Below are positions 1-6,115 of a stretch of 15,032 nucleotides of DNA, piece after piece. How positions within the stretch are numbered: position 1 is the stretch's first letter; each line of letters starts with the position of its first letter. The notes under the pieces are model-generated. The model was not told the DNA's origin, searched no databases, and worked only from the letters and a program-made list of their open reading frames with translations. This stretch comes from an uncultured Eubacteriales bacterium (GTDB lineage Bacteria > Bacillota > Clostridia > Oscillospirales > CAG-382). Made by a program: the position numbers and the translations under genes. The stretch covers positions 1 to 15,032 of the forward strand of contig USHI01000016.1 of NCBI GenBank assembly GCA_900554405.1. Direction: 5' to 3'.

Positions 1-52
1 CCTGCCGCCCGGCATCGACAGGCCGGATCCCGTTCATTTCTGATACAAGCAT
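1..52 (-). CDS. Unidentified divergent gene, N-terminal fragment
   Basis: A minus-strand frame opens with ATG at 52 and stays open to the window edge (17 codons, starting MLVSEMNGIRPVDAG). An AAGGAAAG Shine-Dalgarno-like stretch lies just upstream (about 56-64). The piece is too short to assign a family. It is divergent from the GH27 gene, a position often held by a sugar regulator or transporter gene, but that is only a guess from context. Confidence 0.4.
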   Translation of the reverse strand, partial: MLVSEMNGIRPVDAGRQ

Positions 53-90
53 ATTCTTTCCTTTTCCCGTATTTTATTCTTTATGAAGCA

Positions 91-142
91 AAAATCCATG
101 CTTTTGTCTTAAAATTCCATGGTTTTGCTCTGGAAATCCATC
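91..142 (+). promoter_or_regulatory. Direct-repeat operator candidate upstream of GH27 gene
   Basis: Two adjacent imperfect copies of about 20 bp, each built as AAAAT-CCATG-xTTTTG-CT, lie at 91-110 and 111-131. A third partial copy (GAAATCCAT) is at 133-141. The phase of about 20-21 bp places them on one face of the helix. They sit directly over the -35 region of a promoter whose -10 is TATACT (143-148) but which has no recognisable -35. This is the usual geometry for an AraC-type activator binding direct repeats. The regulator is not identified. Confidence 0.45.
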
Positions 143-148
143 TATACT
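143..148 (+). promoter_or_regulatory. -10 element of GH27 promoter
   Basis: TATACT at 143-148 predicts transcription starting near 155, giving a leader of about 28 nt with the GGGAGG ribosome binding site at 169-174. The matching -35 position (about 120-125) reads TGGTTT and is poor, which suggests activator dependence. Confidence 0.4.
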
Positions 149-182
149 CAAAGTACATCAAAACTTACGGGAGGTCAATACT

Positions 183-1319
183 ATGATCAAACTTACACCG
201 CCGATGGGCTGGAATTCCTGGAACACCTTCGGAGAAAATATCAATGAAAAAATGATTTTTGAAACTGCTGATGTCATGGCCGAGAGCGGCCTGCGCGATA
301 AAGGATACGAATATCTTGTCATCGACGACTGCTGGGCACTCCGTCAGCGCGGCGAAAACGGCAGAATGGTCGCCGATCCCGAAAAGTTCCCGAGCGGCAT
401 GAAGGCGCTTGCCGATTACGTTCACTCCAAGGGGCTTAAATTCGGTATGTATTCCTGCAGCGGCACACGCACCTGCGCCGATTATCCCGGATCTTTCGAA
501 TACGAATTTATCGATGCGCAGACCTTTGCCGAATGGGGCGTGGATTATCTTAAATACGATTACTGCTTCAAGCCGATCAACCAGGAGGGCCACCTTCTTT
601 ACAAGAGAATGGGGCTTGCGCTGGCAAACTGCGGCAGGGATATCTGCTTTTCCGCCTGCAGCTGGGGCAGAGACGATACCGCAAAATGGATAAAGGAAAC
701 CGGCGCGCACCTCTGGCGCTCCACCGGCGATATACATGACAACTGGGAATCCATCCGCGAGCTTGCGACAAAGCAGCTGGAATATCAGCCGTACAACGGC
801 CAGGGCTGCTTCAACGATATGGATATGCTCGTTGTCGGTATGCACGGCAACGGAAATGTCGCCCTGGGCGGCTGCTCGGATGAGGAATACAGGACCCACT
901 TCTCGCTTTGGGCAATGCTCAATTCCCCGCTCATGATCGGCTGCAATGTCCGCGAAATGAGCAACGAAACCAAAGAAATCCTTCTCAACAAGGAAGTTAT
1001 CCGCATAAATCAGGATCCCGCCTGCCGTCAGCCGTTCCTTTGCGGCAAGTATTGGGATCACGACGGCGTTCAGATGTGGGCAAAATTCCTGGACGGCGGC
1101 GATATCGCCATCGGCTTCTTCAATATGCTCGACAGCGAGACCTACCCCTGGATCTGCCTTGATGCCGTCGGCATCAACCGCACGACCGGGCGCGCGCTCG
1201 AATTCACCGATGTTTGGACAGGCGAAAACGTCGGCACCTTCGACCAGACCTTCCGCCCCTCCGCAATACCCGCACACGGCTGCAGGCTTTACCGCTGCAA
1301 GGTCGTAAATGCAAAATAA
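183..1319 (+). CDS. Alpha-galactosidase, glycoside hydrolase family 27
   Basis: A 378-residue GH27 enzyme that would release terminal alpha-galactose (for example from melibiose or raffinose-type sugars) by a retaining mechanism. Family marks: PPMGWNSWN at residues 6-14, DDCW at 48-51, the nucleophile Asp126 in YLKYDYC, and the acid/base Asp183 in RSTGDIHDNW, equivalent to RNFADIDDSW in the human enzyme. The TIM barrel fills most of the protein and a short C-terminal beta domain ends near ...CRLYRC. There is no signal peptide, so it should act in the cytoplasm on imported oligosaccharides. The start is well supported by GGGAGG at 169-174, 8 nt before the ATG. The downstream zinc-ribbon gene overlaps its stop codon. 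Related GH27 specificities (alpha-N-acetylgalactosaminidase, beta-L-arabinopyranosidase) cannot be excluded. Confidence 0.93.
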   Translation: MIKLTPPMGWNSWNTFGENINEKMIFETADVMAESGLRDKGYEYLVIDDCWALRQRGENGRMVADPEKFPSGMKALADYVHSKGLKFGMYSCSGTRTCADYPGSFEYEFIDAQTFAEWGVDYLKYDYCFKPINQEGHLLYKRMGLALANCGRDICFSACSWGRDDTAKWIKETGAHLWRSTGDIHDNWESIRELATKQLEYQPYNGQGCFNDMDMLVVGMHGNGNVALGGCSDEEYRTHFSLWAMLNSPLMIGCNVREMSNETKEILLNKEVIRINQDPACRQPFLCGKYWDHDGVQMWAKFLDGGDIAIGFFNMLDSETYPWICLDAVGINRTTGRALEFTDVWTGENVGTFDQTFRPSAIPAHGCRLYRCKVVNAK

Positions 1320-1515
1320 CTGCACCCTTTGCGGGCGCACGCTCTGCGCGGATGATATCGGCGCTTCCAAAAAGCTTATCAACCGCGGGCTTACGGGATT
1401 CATGTGCATTCCCTGCCTTGCCGCCAAATTCGGCGTGAGCGAGCAGTACCTGCACGAAAAAATAGAGTTTTGGCGGCAGTCCGGCTGCCTGCTCTTTCCG
1501 CCGAAAACCGAATAA
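1309..1515 (+). CDS. Small zinc-ribbon protein, function unknown
   Basis: A 68-residue protein with two CxxC knuckles (Cys5/Cys8 and Cys33/Cys36), extra cysteines at 13 and 60, a basic helix-like stretch between the knuckles and a C-terminal segment ending GCLLFPP. The pattern indicates a one-zinc ribbon. I have a general impression that similar small proteins occur in gut Clostridia, but I cannot name a family. The ATG lies 11 nt inside the end of the GH27 gene with AAGG at 1299-1302 (6 nt spacing), so the two are translationally coupled. That coupling suggests a role linked to the glycosidase or its regulation, but nothing in the sequence proves it. Confidence 0.75.
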   Translation: MQNNCTLCGRTLCADDIGASKKLINRGLTGFMCIPCLAAKFGVSEQYLHEKIEFWRQSGCLLFPPKTE

Positions 1516-1537
1516 GCGCAATAAAACGGCACCCCTC

Positions 1538-1566
1538 GAGGCGCACTCCGAAAGGAAGTGCGCCTC
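1538..1566 (+). terminator. Strong stem-loop after GH27/zinc-ribbon pair
   Basis: A perfect 10-bp inverted repeat (GAGGCGCACT at 1538-1547, AGTGCGCCTC at 1557-1566) encloses a CC-GAAA-GG mini-hairpin. No uridine run follows, so it may be an mRNA-stabilising or weak termination structure, not a full intrinsic terminator. Confidence 0.5.
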
Positions 1567-1567
1567 A

Positions 1568-1741
1568 GTTATATTCGCCGGGCGGCTAAGTCTATTGTCC
1601 TTCGGGCAGTGATATTATGCTTCGCATAGTGATATTGCCTGCGGCAGTTAAGGCGGCGAATATAATATCACGAAAGCCGTCGGGCTTTCATATCACTTTC
1701 CGAAAGGAAAATATCACTCCGGGCAAAGCCCGGAACATCAC
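1568..1741. repeat. Inverted array of GTGATAT words alternating with small hairpins
   Basis: The left arm carries GTGATAT at 1609-1615 and 1629-1635, with degenerate versions at 1568-1575 (GTTATATT) and about 1590-1596. The right arm carries the reverse complement ATATCAC at 1665-1671, 1690-1696 and 1711-1717, plus ACATCAC at 1735-1741. Between the words sit separate perfect or near-perfect hairpins: 1596-1608, 1616-1628 (TATGC/GCATA), 1636-1646 (TGCC/GGCA), 1672-1689 (7 bp), 1697-1710 (TTTCC-GAAA-GGAAA) and 1718-1734 (7 bp). A longer 11-bp inverted repeat, TTATATTCGCC at 1569-1579 with GGCGAATATAA at 1655-1665, closes the left arm. The whole can fold as a multi-branched cruciform. No coding potential is seen. 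This forms most of the 385-bp gene-free stretch 1516-1900. Confidence 0.75.
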
Positions 1742-1779
1742 TTTTTTCCAAAGGGTACGGCGGGCATAGAATTTTGTTG

Positions 1780-1807
1780 CCGAAATCCTTTACGGATCGT
1801 TTTTCGG
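1780..1807. repeat. Nested hairpin between array and terminator
   Basis: CCGAAA at 1780-1785 pairs with TTTCGG at 1802-1807, and an inner ATCC (1785-1788) pairs with GGAT (1794-1797). It belongs to the same structured gene-free region. No function is assigned. Confidence 0.45.
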
Positions 1808-1814
1808 ATAGTAC

Positions 1815-1850
1815 AAAAAGAAGGCAGCGCAAATTCTACGCTGCCTTTTT
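1815..1850. terminator. Bidirectional intrinsic terminator
   Basis: GGCAGCG (1823-1829) pairs with CGCTGCC (1839-1845) around a 9-nt loop. TTTTT follows on the plus strand (1846-1850), and the minus strand reads TTCTTTTT after the stem. It lies between convergent genes and would end both the GH27/zinc-ribbon transcript and the lipoprotein transcript. Confidence 0.8.
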
Positions 1851-1900
1851 CCTTATGAAGTCACCTCGCAGGGTGCCGTTTTTCATGCCCGCAAGCGCGT

Positions 1901-2695
1901 TTACTCCGGCTTGTTCAGCTTGTACATTTCGATATCGAAATCGTTCAGGAAATCAAGATCCCACTTCCCGTCTGTCTTCGAAGCGCCGTATATCTCGACA
2001 AGGTAATCCCCGTATCTGAAGAATACGTTTCCGACATTCCTGCCGAATATATAACCTTCGCCAAGTGTCGCCGCAATTACCTCGCCGTATTTTTCGTTTG
2101 TGTGTCTGTATGCCCATGTCGGTTCATAACCTCTGTACAGATCATCCAGATACCCGTTCACAACGGTGAACAGATCGCAATCCCGGGAGTTTTTCGGCAG
2201 CTTTACAAAGGATATACGCTCGGCGCCCGTTGTATATAAGGAAAGCGGAAGTCTGTACCGTATGCCGTCCACCTCGCATAAGTATTTACGATCGTCGGGG
2301 GTCTTTACTTTGATTTTTTTGTACTCGGATCCGTATTTCTCCTCGTACTTCTTAAAGAAATCCTTTATAATGGGTATTTCACTCTCGTTTTCGATAAATG
2401 TGAGAAAAGCAAAGTTTTCGAAGTATTTGTCCCATGTTATCTCCGGTTTTCTTTCCGTCCCACCGGCAGAATCAATAAATTCGCAAAATTCATACGGAGT
2501 TCCGTAAAACGGCTCGGTAAATCTGAACACCTCGGTGATCTCTTCCGATACATTTGATACTTCCTGTGCAGAAGAAACCGCAGAGCTTTCTTCGCCGCCG
2601 CTTTCTTCACCGCCGCTGCAGGAAGCAAGCAATGTTAACAACGCCGTAAAACACAACGCCAGGGAAACGATTTTGAAAGATCTTTTTGCTGCCAT
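1901..2695 (-). CDS. Putative lipoprotein, function unknown
   Basis: A 264-residue protein with a lipoprotein signal peptide: basic N-terminus (MAAKRSFK), hydrophobic core and lipobox LASC with the lipidated cysteine at residue 26. A Ser/Glu/Gly-rich linker (about 27-50) would hold the globular part off the outer face of the membrane. The rest is a mixed, Tyr- and Phe-rich domain that I do not recognise. Its C-terminal half has alternating aromatic and charged residues typical of a beta-rich extracellular domain. The start is supported by GGAGG about 9 nt upstream. It is monocistronic, with its own consensus promoter (2746-2774) and the terminator at 1815-1850. A palindrome in the leader suggests repression by a dimeric regulator. 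Confidence 0.8.
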   Translation of the reverse strand: MAAKRSFKIVSLALCFTALLTLLASCSGGEESGGEESSAVSSAQEVSNVSEEITEVFRFTEPFYGTPYEFCEFIDSAGGTERKPEITWDKYFENFAFLTFIENESEIPIIKDFFKKYEEKYGSEYKKIKVKTPDDRKYLCEVDGIRYRLPLSLYTTGAERISFVKLPKNSRDCDLFTVVNGYLDDLYRGYEPTWAYRHTNEKYGEVIAATLGEGYIFGRNVGNVFFRYGDYLVEIYGASKTDGKWDLDFLNDFDIEMYKLNKPE

Positions 2696-2719
2696 TATTA
2701 TTTTCCTCCTTGATTAAAC

Positions 2720-2736
2720 ATGATTCGGCGAATCAT
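2720..2736. promoter_or_regulatory. 17-bp palindromic operator candidate
   Basis: ATGATTCG-G-CGAATCAT is a perfect inverted repeat with a single central base (8-1-8). It begins a few bases downstream of the predicted transcription start of the lipoprotein gene (about 2739), where a bound protein would block RNA polymerase. The core TGATTCG-n-CGAATCA has the 7-1-7 geometry of Fur-family boxes but not their consensus bases, so the regulator is unknown. Confidence 0.5.
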
Positions 2737-2745
2737 TTGTGCTTC

Positions 2746-2774
2746 ATATTAACATTTTTGGGCGGATTTGTCAA
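2746..2774 (-). promoter_or_regulatory. Sigma-A promoter of lipoprotein gene
   Basis: Read on the minus strand, TTGACA (2774-2769), a 17-nt spacer and TAATAT (2751-2746) make a near-perfect housekeeping promoter about 50 nt upstream of the lipoprotein start codon. Confidence 0.8.
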
Positions 2775-2816
2775 TCAGTGGGGTGTTTTTCAGCACTAAT
2801 GCACAAAAATCCTGCG

Positions 2817-2845
2817 AAAAAGAGACACACGAAGTGCCTCTTTTT
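2817..2845 (-). terminator. Terminator of the murD-M42-lyase operon
   Basis: On the minus strand AAAAAGAGGCAC and GTGTGTCTCTTTTT pair around a short loop, with the U-run at the end. It lies 8 nt after the stop codon of the PLP lyase gene. The A-run on the other side makes it potentially bidirectional. Confidence 0.85.
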
Positions 2846-2853
2846 GTATATAT

Positions 2854-4095
2854 TTACTTATTATCAAGCATTTCGGAAAGTGCGGTGAGAATGCCTATCT
2901 TGCCGCTTTCGTATGTAAGCCCGCCCTGGAGGTAGACTATATACGGCTCGCGCAGGGGGCCGTCCGCCGAAAGCTCGATCGAGCTGCCCTGTGTGAAGGC
3001 GCCCGCAGCCATAACGACGGCATCCGAATACCCGGGCATTTCCCAGCCCTCCGGAACGACAAAGCTGTCCACCGGCGAGCCCTTCTGGATACCGCGGCAG
3101 AAGCGGAGCATATTTTCCGCATTATGCAGCCTGACCGTCTGGATTATATCGCTGCGGGGGGTATCCCACGAGGGTTCGCACTCAAAGCCGCTTGCCGAAA
3201 GCACGGCGGAGGCGAAAAGCATTGTCTTTATCGCCTGGGCGGTGGTATGCGGTGCGAAGAAAAGCCCTTTGATCATCGGCTTTGTCGCGCCCATGGAGGC
3301 ACCCGCCTCCAGACCTATGCCCGGAACGGTAAGACGATAGGAGGCAAGCTCCACCGCGCGCTTTGTGCCGACGATATATCCGCCGGTTTCAGCAATGCCG
3401 CCGCCGGCGTTTTTGATCATGGAGCCGCAAAGCAGATCGCCCTTCGGCTCGGTGCGTTCGGTAAATTCGCCGTAGCAGTTATCCACGATAAGATACACGC
3501 CCGCAAAACGGTGCACGAGCGCGGCAAGCTCGTCTATTTCCGCAACGGTGAGCGTGCGCCTGTCCCCATAGCCCTTGGAGCGCTGAACAAAAACGGCTTT
3601 TATGCTTTTATCCTCCGAAAGCACCCTTTCCGCCGCGGAAAGATCCAGCGTTTTGCCGCCGCACAGCGGAATATCGCGGTACTTCACGCCGAGGTCGGCA
3701 AGCGAGCCGTCCCCGCCGCTTTCGCCGGAAAAGCCGATGACCGAATCGAGCGTATCATACGGCTTGCCGGTGACGGAAAAAAGCGTATCGCCCGGGCGGA
3801 GCACGCCGTACAGAGCAACGGCGAGCGCGTGCGTTCCGGAAATGAGCTGGGCGCGGGCAAAGCCCGCCTCGCACCCGAAGGCGGCGGCATAAAGCGTGTC
3901 GCAAAGGTCGCGGCCGTCGTCGTTATAGCCGTAACCGCAGCTCGGATTGAAGTGGCGTTCGGAAAGGCGGTGCTCGCGGAATACGTCAAGCACCTTTCCG
4001 GTATTATAAAATGCGGTTTCATCCACGGCGCGGAACATCGGCGCAAGGCGCGCTTCGCATTCCGCAGCAAGCTTCATTATTTCGGGGCTGAACAT
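2854..4095 (-). CDS. PLP-dependent methionine gamma-lyase-like protein (YnbB / 'aluminum resistance' family)
   Basis: A 413-residue fold-type I PLP enzyme of the family typified by Bacillus YnbB (often annotated 'methionine gamma-lyase' or 'aluminum resistance protein'). Visible marks: SGTHA at 86-90 (phosphate-binding turn), QRSKGY at 171-176, the PLP-ring aspartate in VDNCYGEF (Asp205), the Schiff-base lysine Lys228 in SMIKNAGGG, GGY at 238-240, PGIGLEAG, and PLREPY near the C-terminus. Length matches the family. The true substrate is not settled, and a C-S lyase acting on a sulfur amino acid is the usual inference. It is the last gene of the operon: its ATG lies 4 nt after the stop of the preceding aminopeptidase gene, and AGGGG overlaps that junction. 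Confidence 0.9.
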   Translation of the reverse strand: MFSPEIMKLAAECEARLAPMFRAVDETAFYNTGKVLDVFREHRLSERHFNPSCGYGYNDDGRDLCDTLYAAAFGCEAGFARAQLISGTHALAVALYGVLRPGDTLFSVTGKPYDTLDSVIGFSGESGGDGSLADLGVKYRDIPLCGGKTLDLSAAERVLSEDKSIKAVFVQRSKGYGDRRTLTVAEIDELAALVHRFAGVYLIVDNCYGEFTERTEPKGDLLCGSMIKNAGGGIAETGGYIVGTKRAVELASYRLTVPGIGLEAGASMGATKPMIKGLFFAPHTTAQAIKTMLFASAVLSASGFECEPSWDTPRSDIIQTVRLHNAENMLRFCRGIQKGSPVDSFVVPEGWEMPGYSDAVVMAAGAFTQGSSIELSADGPLREPYIVYLQGGLTYESGKIGILTALSEMLDNK

Positions 4096-4099
4096 ATAA

Positions 4100-5092
4100 T
4101 TACATCCCCTGCTTTATAAACGCGGTCAGAAGGTCGGCGCACGCCTTCATATCTCCGGTATCGACGGTTTCGACCGGGGTATGCACATAGCGCGTGGGAA
4201 GCGAAATGCAGCACACCGCACTGCCCGCTCCGGCTATCTGCATTTGCGAGGTATCCGTTCCGCCGGCAAGCAGAACTTCGTACTGATAAGGGATATCGTT
4301 TTCCTTTGCAAGCTCGGTGAGCCGATCGACAACGGCGCTGCTGCATATGACGGAGCTGTCCTTTATCTTTATCGCCGCACCGCCGCCGAGCGTGACGGTA
4401 AGGTGGTTCGGATTGCCCACCGCGGGCGCGGGGGTGACATCAAGCGCGATCGAGTAATCCGGCATGACTGCAAACGAGCTCGGCTTCGCACCGCGGCAGC
4501 CGACCTCCTCCTGCACTGTAAATACAAAATAGGTGTCATACTTGGGCTTTCCGCAGTGCATGGCGGCGTATGCGTTTATCGCGCAGCAGACACGGTCGTC
4601 ATGCGCCTTTGCGGCAATGCGAGAACCGCCGAGCTTGCGCACAAGCGGTGCGACGGCGCAGAGATCGCCCACGGAAACACGCCTTTTTGCCTTTGCCGCG
4701 CTCGAAGCGCCGATATCGACAAAGAGCCTGCCGTTGGTGACATCGGCGAGCTTGGTTCCGTCCTCGATCACAAGAACGCCATTGACACCGCCTGCAAAAC
4801 GCACGGTGTGGTAGCAGGAAGCAAGCGGATTTATGCCGCCCACCGGTGCAACGCGGAGCATACCGTTATCCTCGATCGCCACTACCATGAAGCCGATCTC
4901 ATCCATATGCGATGCGGTCATGAGCTTTTTGCTGCTGTCGGCACCCTTTTTGAAAACGATCAGGTTGCCCATGGCATCCACGGTCATATCGTCCGCATAG
5001 GGGGCAAGGTCCTTCATTATGATATCGCGCAGCTCGGATTCCCTGCCGGAAACCGAAAAGGCGGAAAGATATTTTCTCATCAGATCAAACAT
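4100..5092 (-). CDS. M42 family metallo-aminopeptidase, third copy in operon
   Basis: A 330-residue dinuclear-metal (Zn/Co) aminopeptidase of the M42/TET family, cytoplasmic, trimming short peptides from the N-terminus, usually as a tetrahedral dodecamer. Expected ligands are all present: His62 and Asp64 in ASHMDE, Asp165/166 in KAHDDR, the catalytic and ligand pair Glu195/Glu196 in VQEEVG, Asp218 in ALDVT, and His304 in RYVHTP. A longer reading from TTG at 5098 is less likely because GGAG lies 2 nt from that TTG but 8 nt from the ATG at 5092. The ATG overlaps the end of the previous gene by 8 nt, so the two are translationally coupled. This copy is the most conventional of the three. Confidence 0.92.
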   Translation of the reverse strand: MFDLMRKYLSAFSVSGRESELRDIIMKDLAPYADDMTVDAMGNLIVFKKGADSSKKLMTASHMDEIGFMVVAIEDNGMLRVAPVGGINPLASCYHTVRFAGGVNGVLVIEDGTKLADVTNGRLFVDIGASSAAKAKRRVSVGDLCAVAPLVRKLGGSRIAAKAHDDRVCCAINAYAAMHCGKPKYDTYFVFTVQEEVGCRGAKPSSFAVMPDYSIALDVTPAPAVGNPNHLTVTLGGGAAIKIKDSSVICSSAVVDRLTELAKENDIPYQYEVLLAGGTDTSQMQIAGAGSAVCCISLPTRYVHTPVETVDTGDMKACADLLTAFIKQGM

Positions 5093-6110
5093 TGTCAAGA
5101 CTCCTTTCGTTTATCGCCGCCGCAAGATCGCGCACGGCATATATATCGTCCAGCCCGAGAACATCGGAAGCGGAATGGATGTACCTTGCGGGGGCGCTGA
5201 GCGCAAGCACCTTTGCCCCGCTTGCGGCGCGCTGGTAGGCGCCCGCCTCGTTACCGCCGGCAACGACATTTTTATACTGCCACTTTATGCCCCTCTCGTC
5301 CGCCGCCGAAACGCATTCCGCGATAAGAGCGCGGTCGTATATCGTGCTGCGGTCCATGAGCGAAATGACGGCGCCGCCGCCGACGCTGCACGCGCATTTG
5401 TTCTTCGGCACACCGGCTATATCACCGGCGGTCGTCGCTTCGAGTATGATGCAGATATCCGGGCGAAGGTCGAACGCCGACTCCTTTGCGCCGTCGCAGC
5501 CGATCTCCTCGCAGGTGTTGAAGTGGAAATAGGTATCGTATTCGAGCTCGCTGTTTATCATTCCGACAAGCGCCGCACAGCCGAACCGATCGTCCAGCGC
5601 CTTGGAGCAAACAAGCCCTTCGCCGAAATCCGAAAAGTTCGGTTCGAAGGTGCAGCAATCGCCCACGCGGACATATTTTTCCGCCTCCGCGCGGTCGGAT
5701 GCGCCGATATCTATGCGCATTTTATCCAGCGGTTCGCATTTGCCGCGTTCGTCCGGCGTCTGCATATGGATCGCCTTGGAGGCAACGATGCCGTATACCC
5801 CGCTTCCGCAGAATACAACGCGCCTGCCGCTGACCACGCGCCTGTCCACGCCGCCGACCGCATCGAAATATATGTAGCCGTCATCGTCGATATATCTGAC
5901 CATGAACCCGACTTCATCCATATGCGCGGCGAAAACGACCTTGTTTTTTCTGCGCTTTCTGCCCTTTTTGAAAACCGAAAGATTACCGCAGGGGCTGATC
6001 TTATATTCCGCACCGGAGGAAGCGATATCGCAGATTATCGCCTCGCGCACGGCATCCTCCATGCCGGAAGGGCCGAGTATATTGCAGTATTTTTCAAGAA
6101 GCTGTTTCAT
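5085..6110 (-). CDS. M42 family metallo-aminopeptidase, second copy in operon
   Basis: A 341-residue M42 peptidase. Metal and catalytic residues: His63 and Asp65 in AAHMDE, Asp173/174 in KALDDR, Glu201/Glu202 in TCEEIG, and His312 in RYIHSA. The position usually held by Asp in 'LDVT' is Glu224 here (ILEATT), a conservative change that may alter metal affinity or specificity. The start is set at ATG 6110, 8 nt after GGAGG. The longer GTG reading from 6119 would overlap that GGAGG itself and cannot be used. The ribosome binding site overlaps the stop codon of the preceding gene (5-nt gap). It differs clearly from both neighbours, so this is old divergence and not a fresh duplication. Confidence 0.91.
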   Translation of the reverse strand: MKQLLEKYCNILGPSGMEDAVREAIICDIASSGAEYKISPCGNLSVFKKGRKRRKNKVVFAAHMDEVGFMVRYIDDDGYIYFDAVGGVDRRVVSGRRVVFCGSGVYGIVASKAIHMQTPDERGKCEPLDKMRIDIGASDRAEAEKYVRVGDCCTFEPNFSDFGEGLVCSKALDDRFGCAALVGMINSELEYDTYFHFNTCEEIGCDGAKESAFDLRPDICIILEATTAGDIAGVPKNKCACSVGGGAVISLMDRSTIYDRALIAECVSAADERGIKWQYKNVVAGGNEAGAYQRAASGAKVLALSAPARYIHSASDVLGLDDIYAVRDLAAAINERSLDNV

Positions 6111-6115
6111 TGCAT

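Noticed and set aside
165..1532. Long 455-codon open frame antisense to the GH27 gene
   Set aside because: It mirrors the codon pattern of the GH27 gene, has no recognisable domain or ribosome binding site, and overlaps a certain gene completely.
1568..1741. Possible CRISPR array
   Set aside because: The repeated word is only 7-8 nt, the 'spacers' are 11-18 nt and are themselves palindromes, and no cas gene is present.
5093..5098. TTG at 5098 as start of the third M42 gene
   Set aside because: The GGAG is only 2 nt from this TTG but 8 nt from the ATG at 5092, which also aligns with family N-termini.
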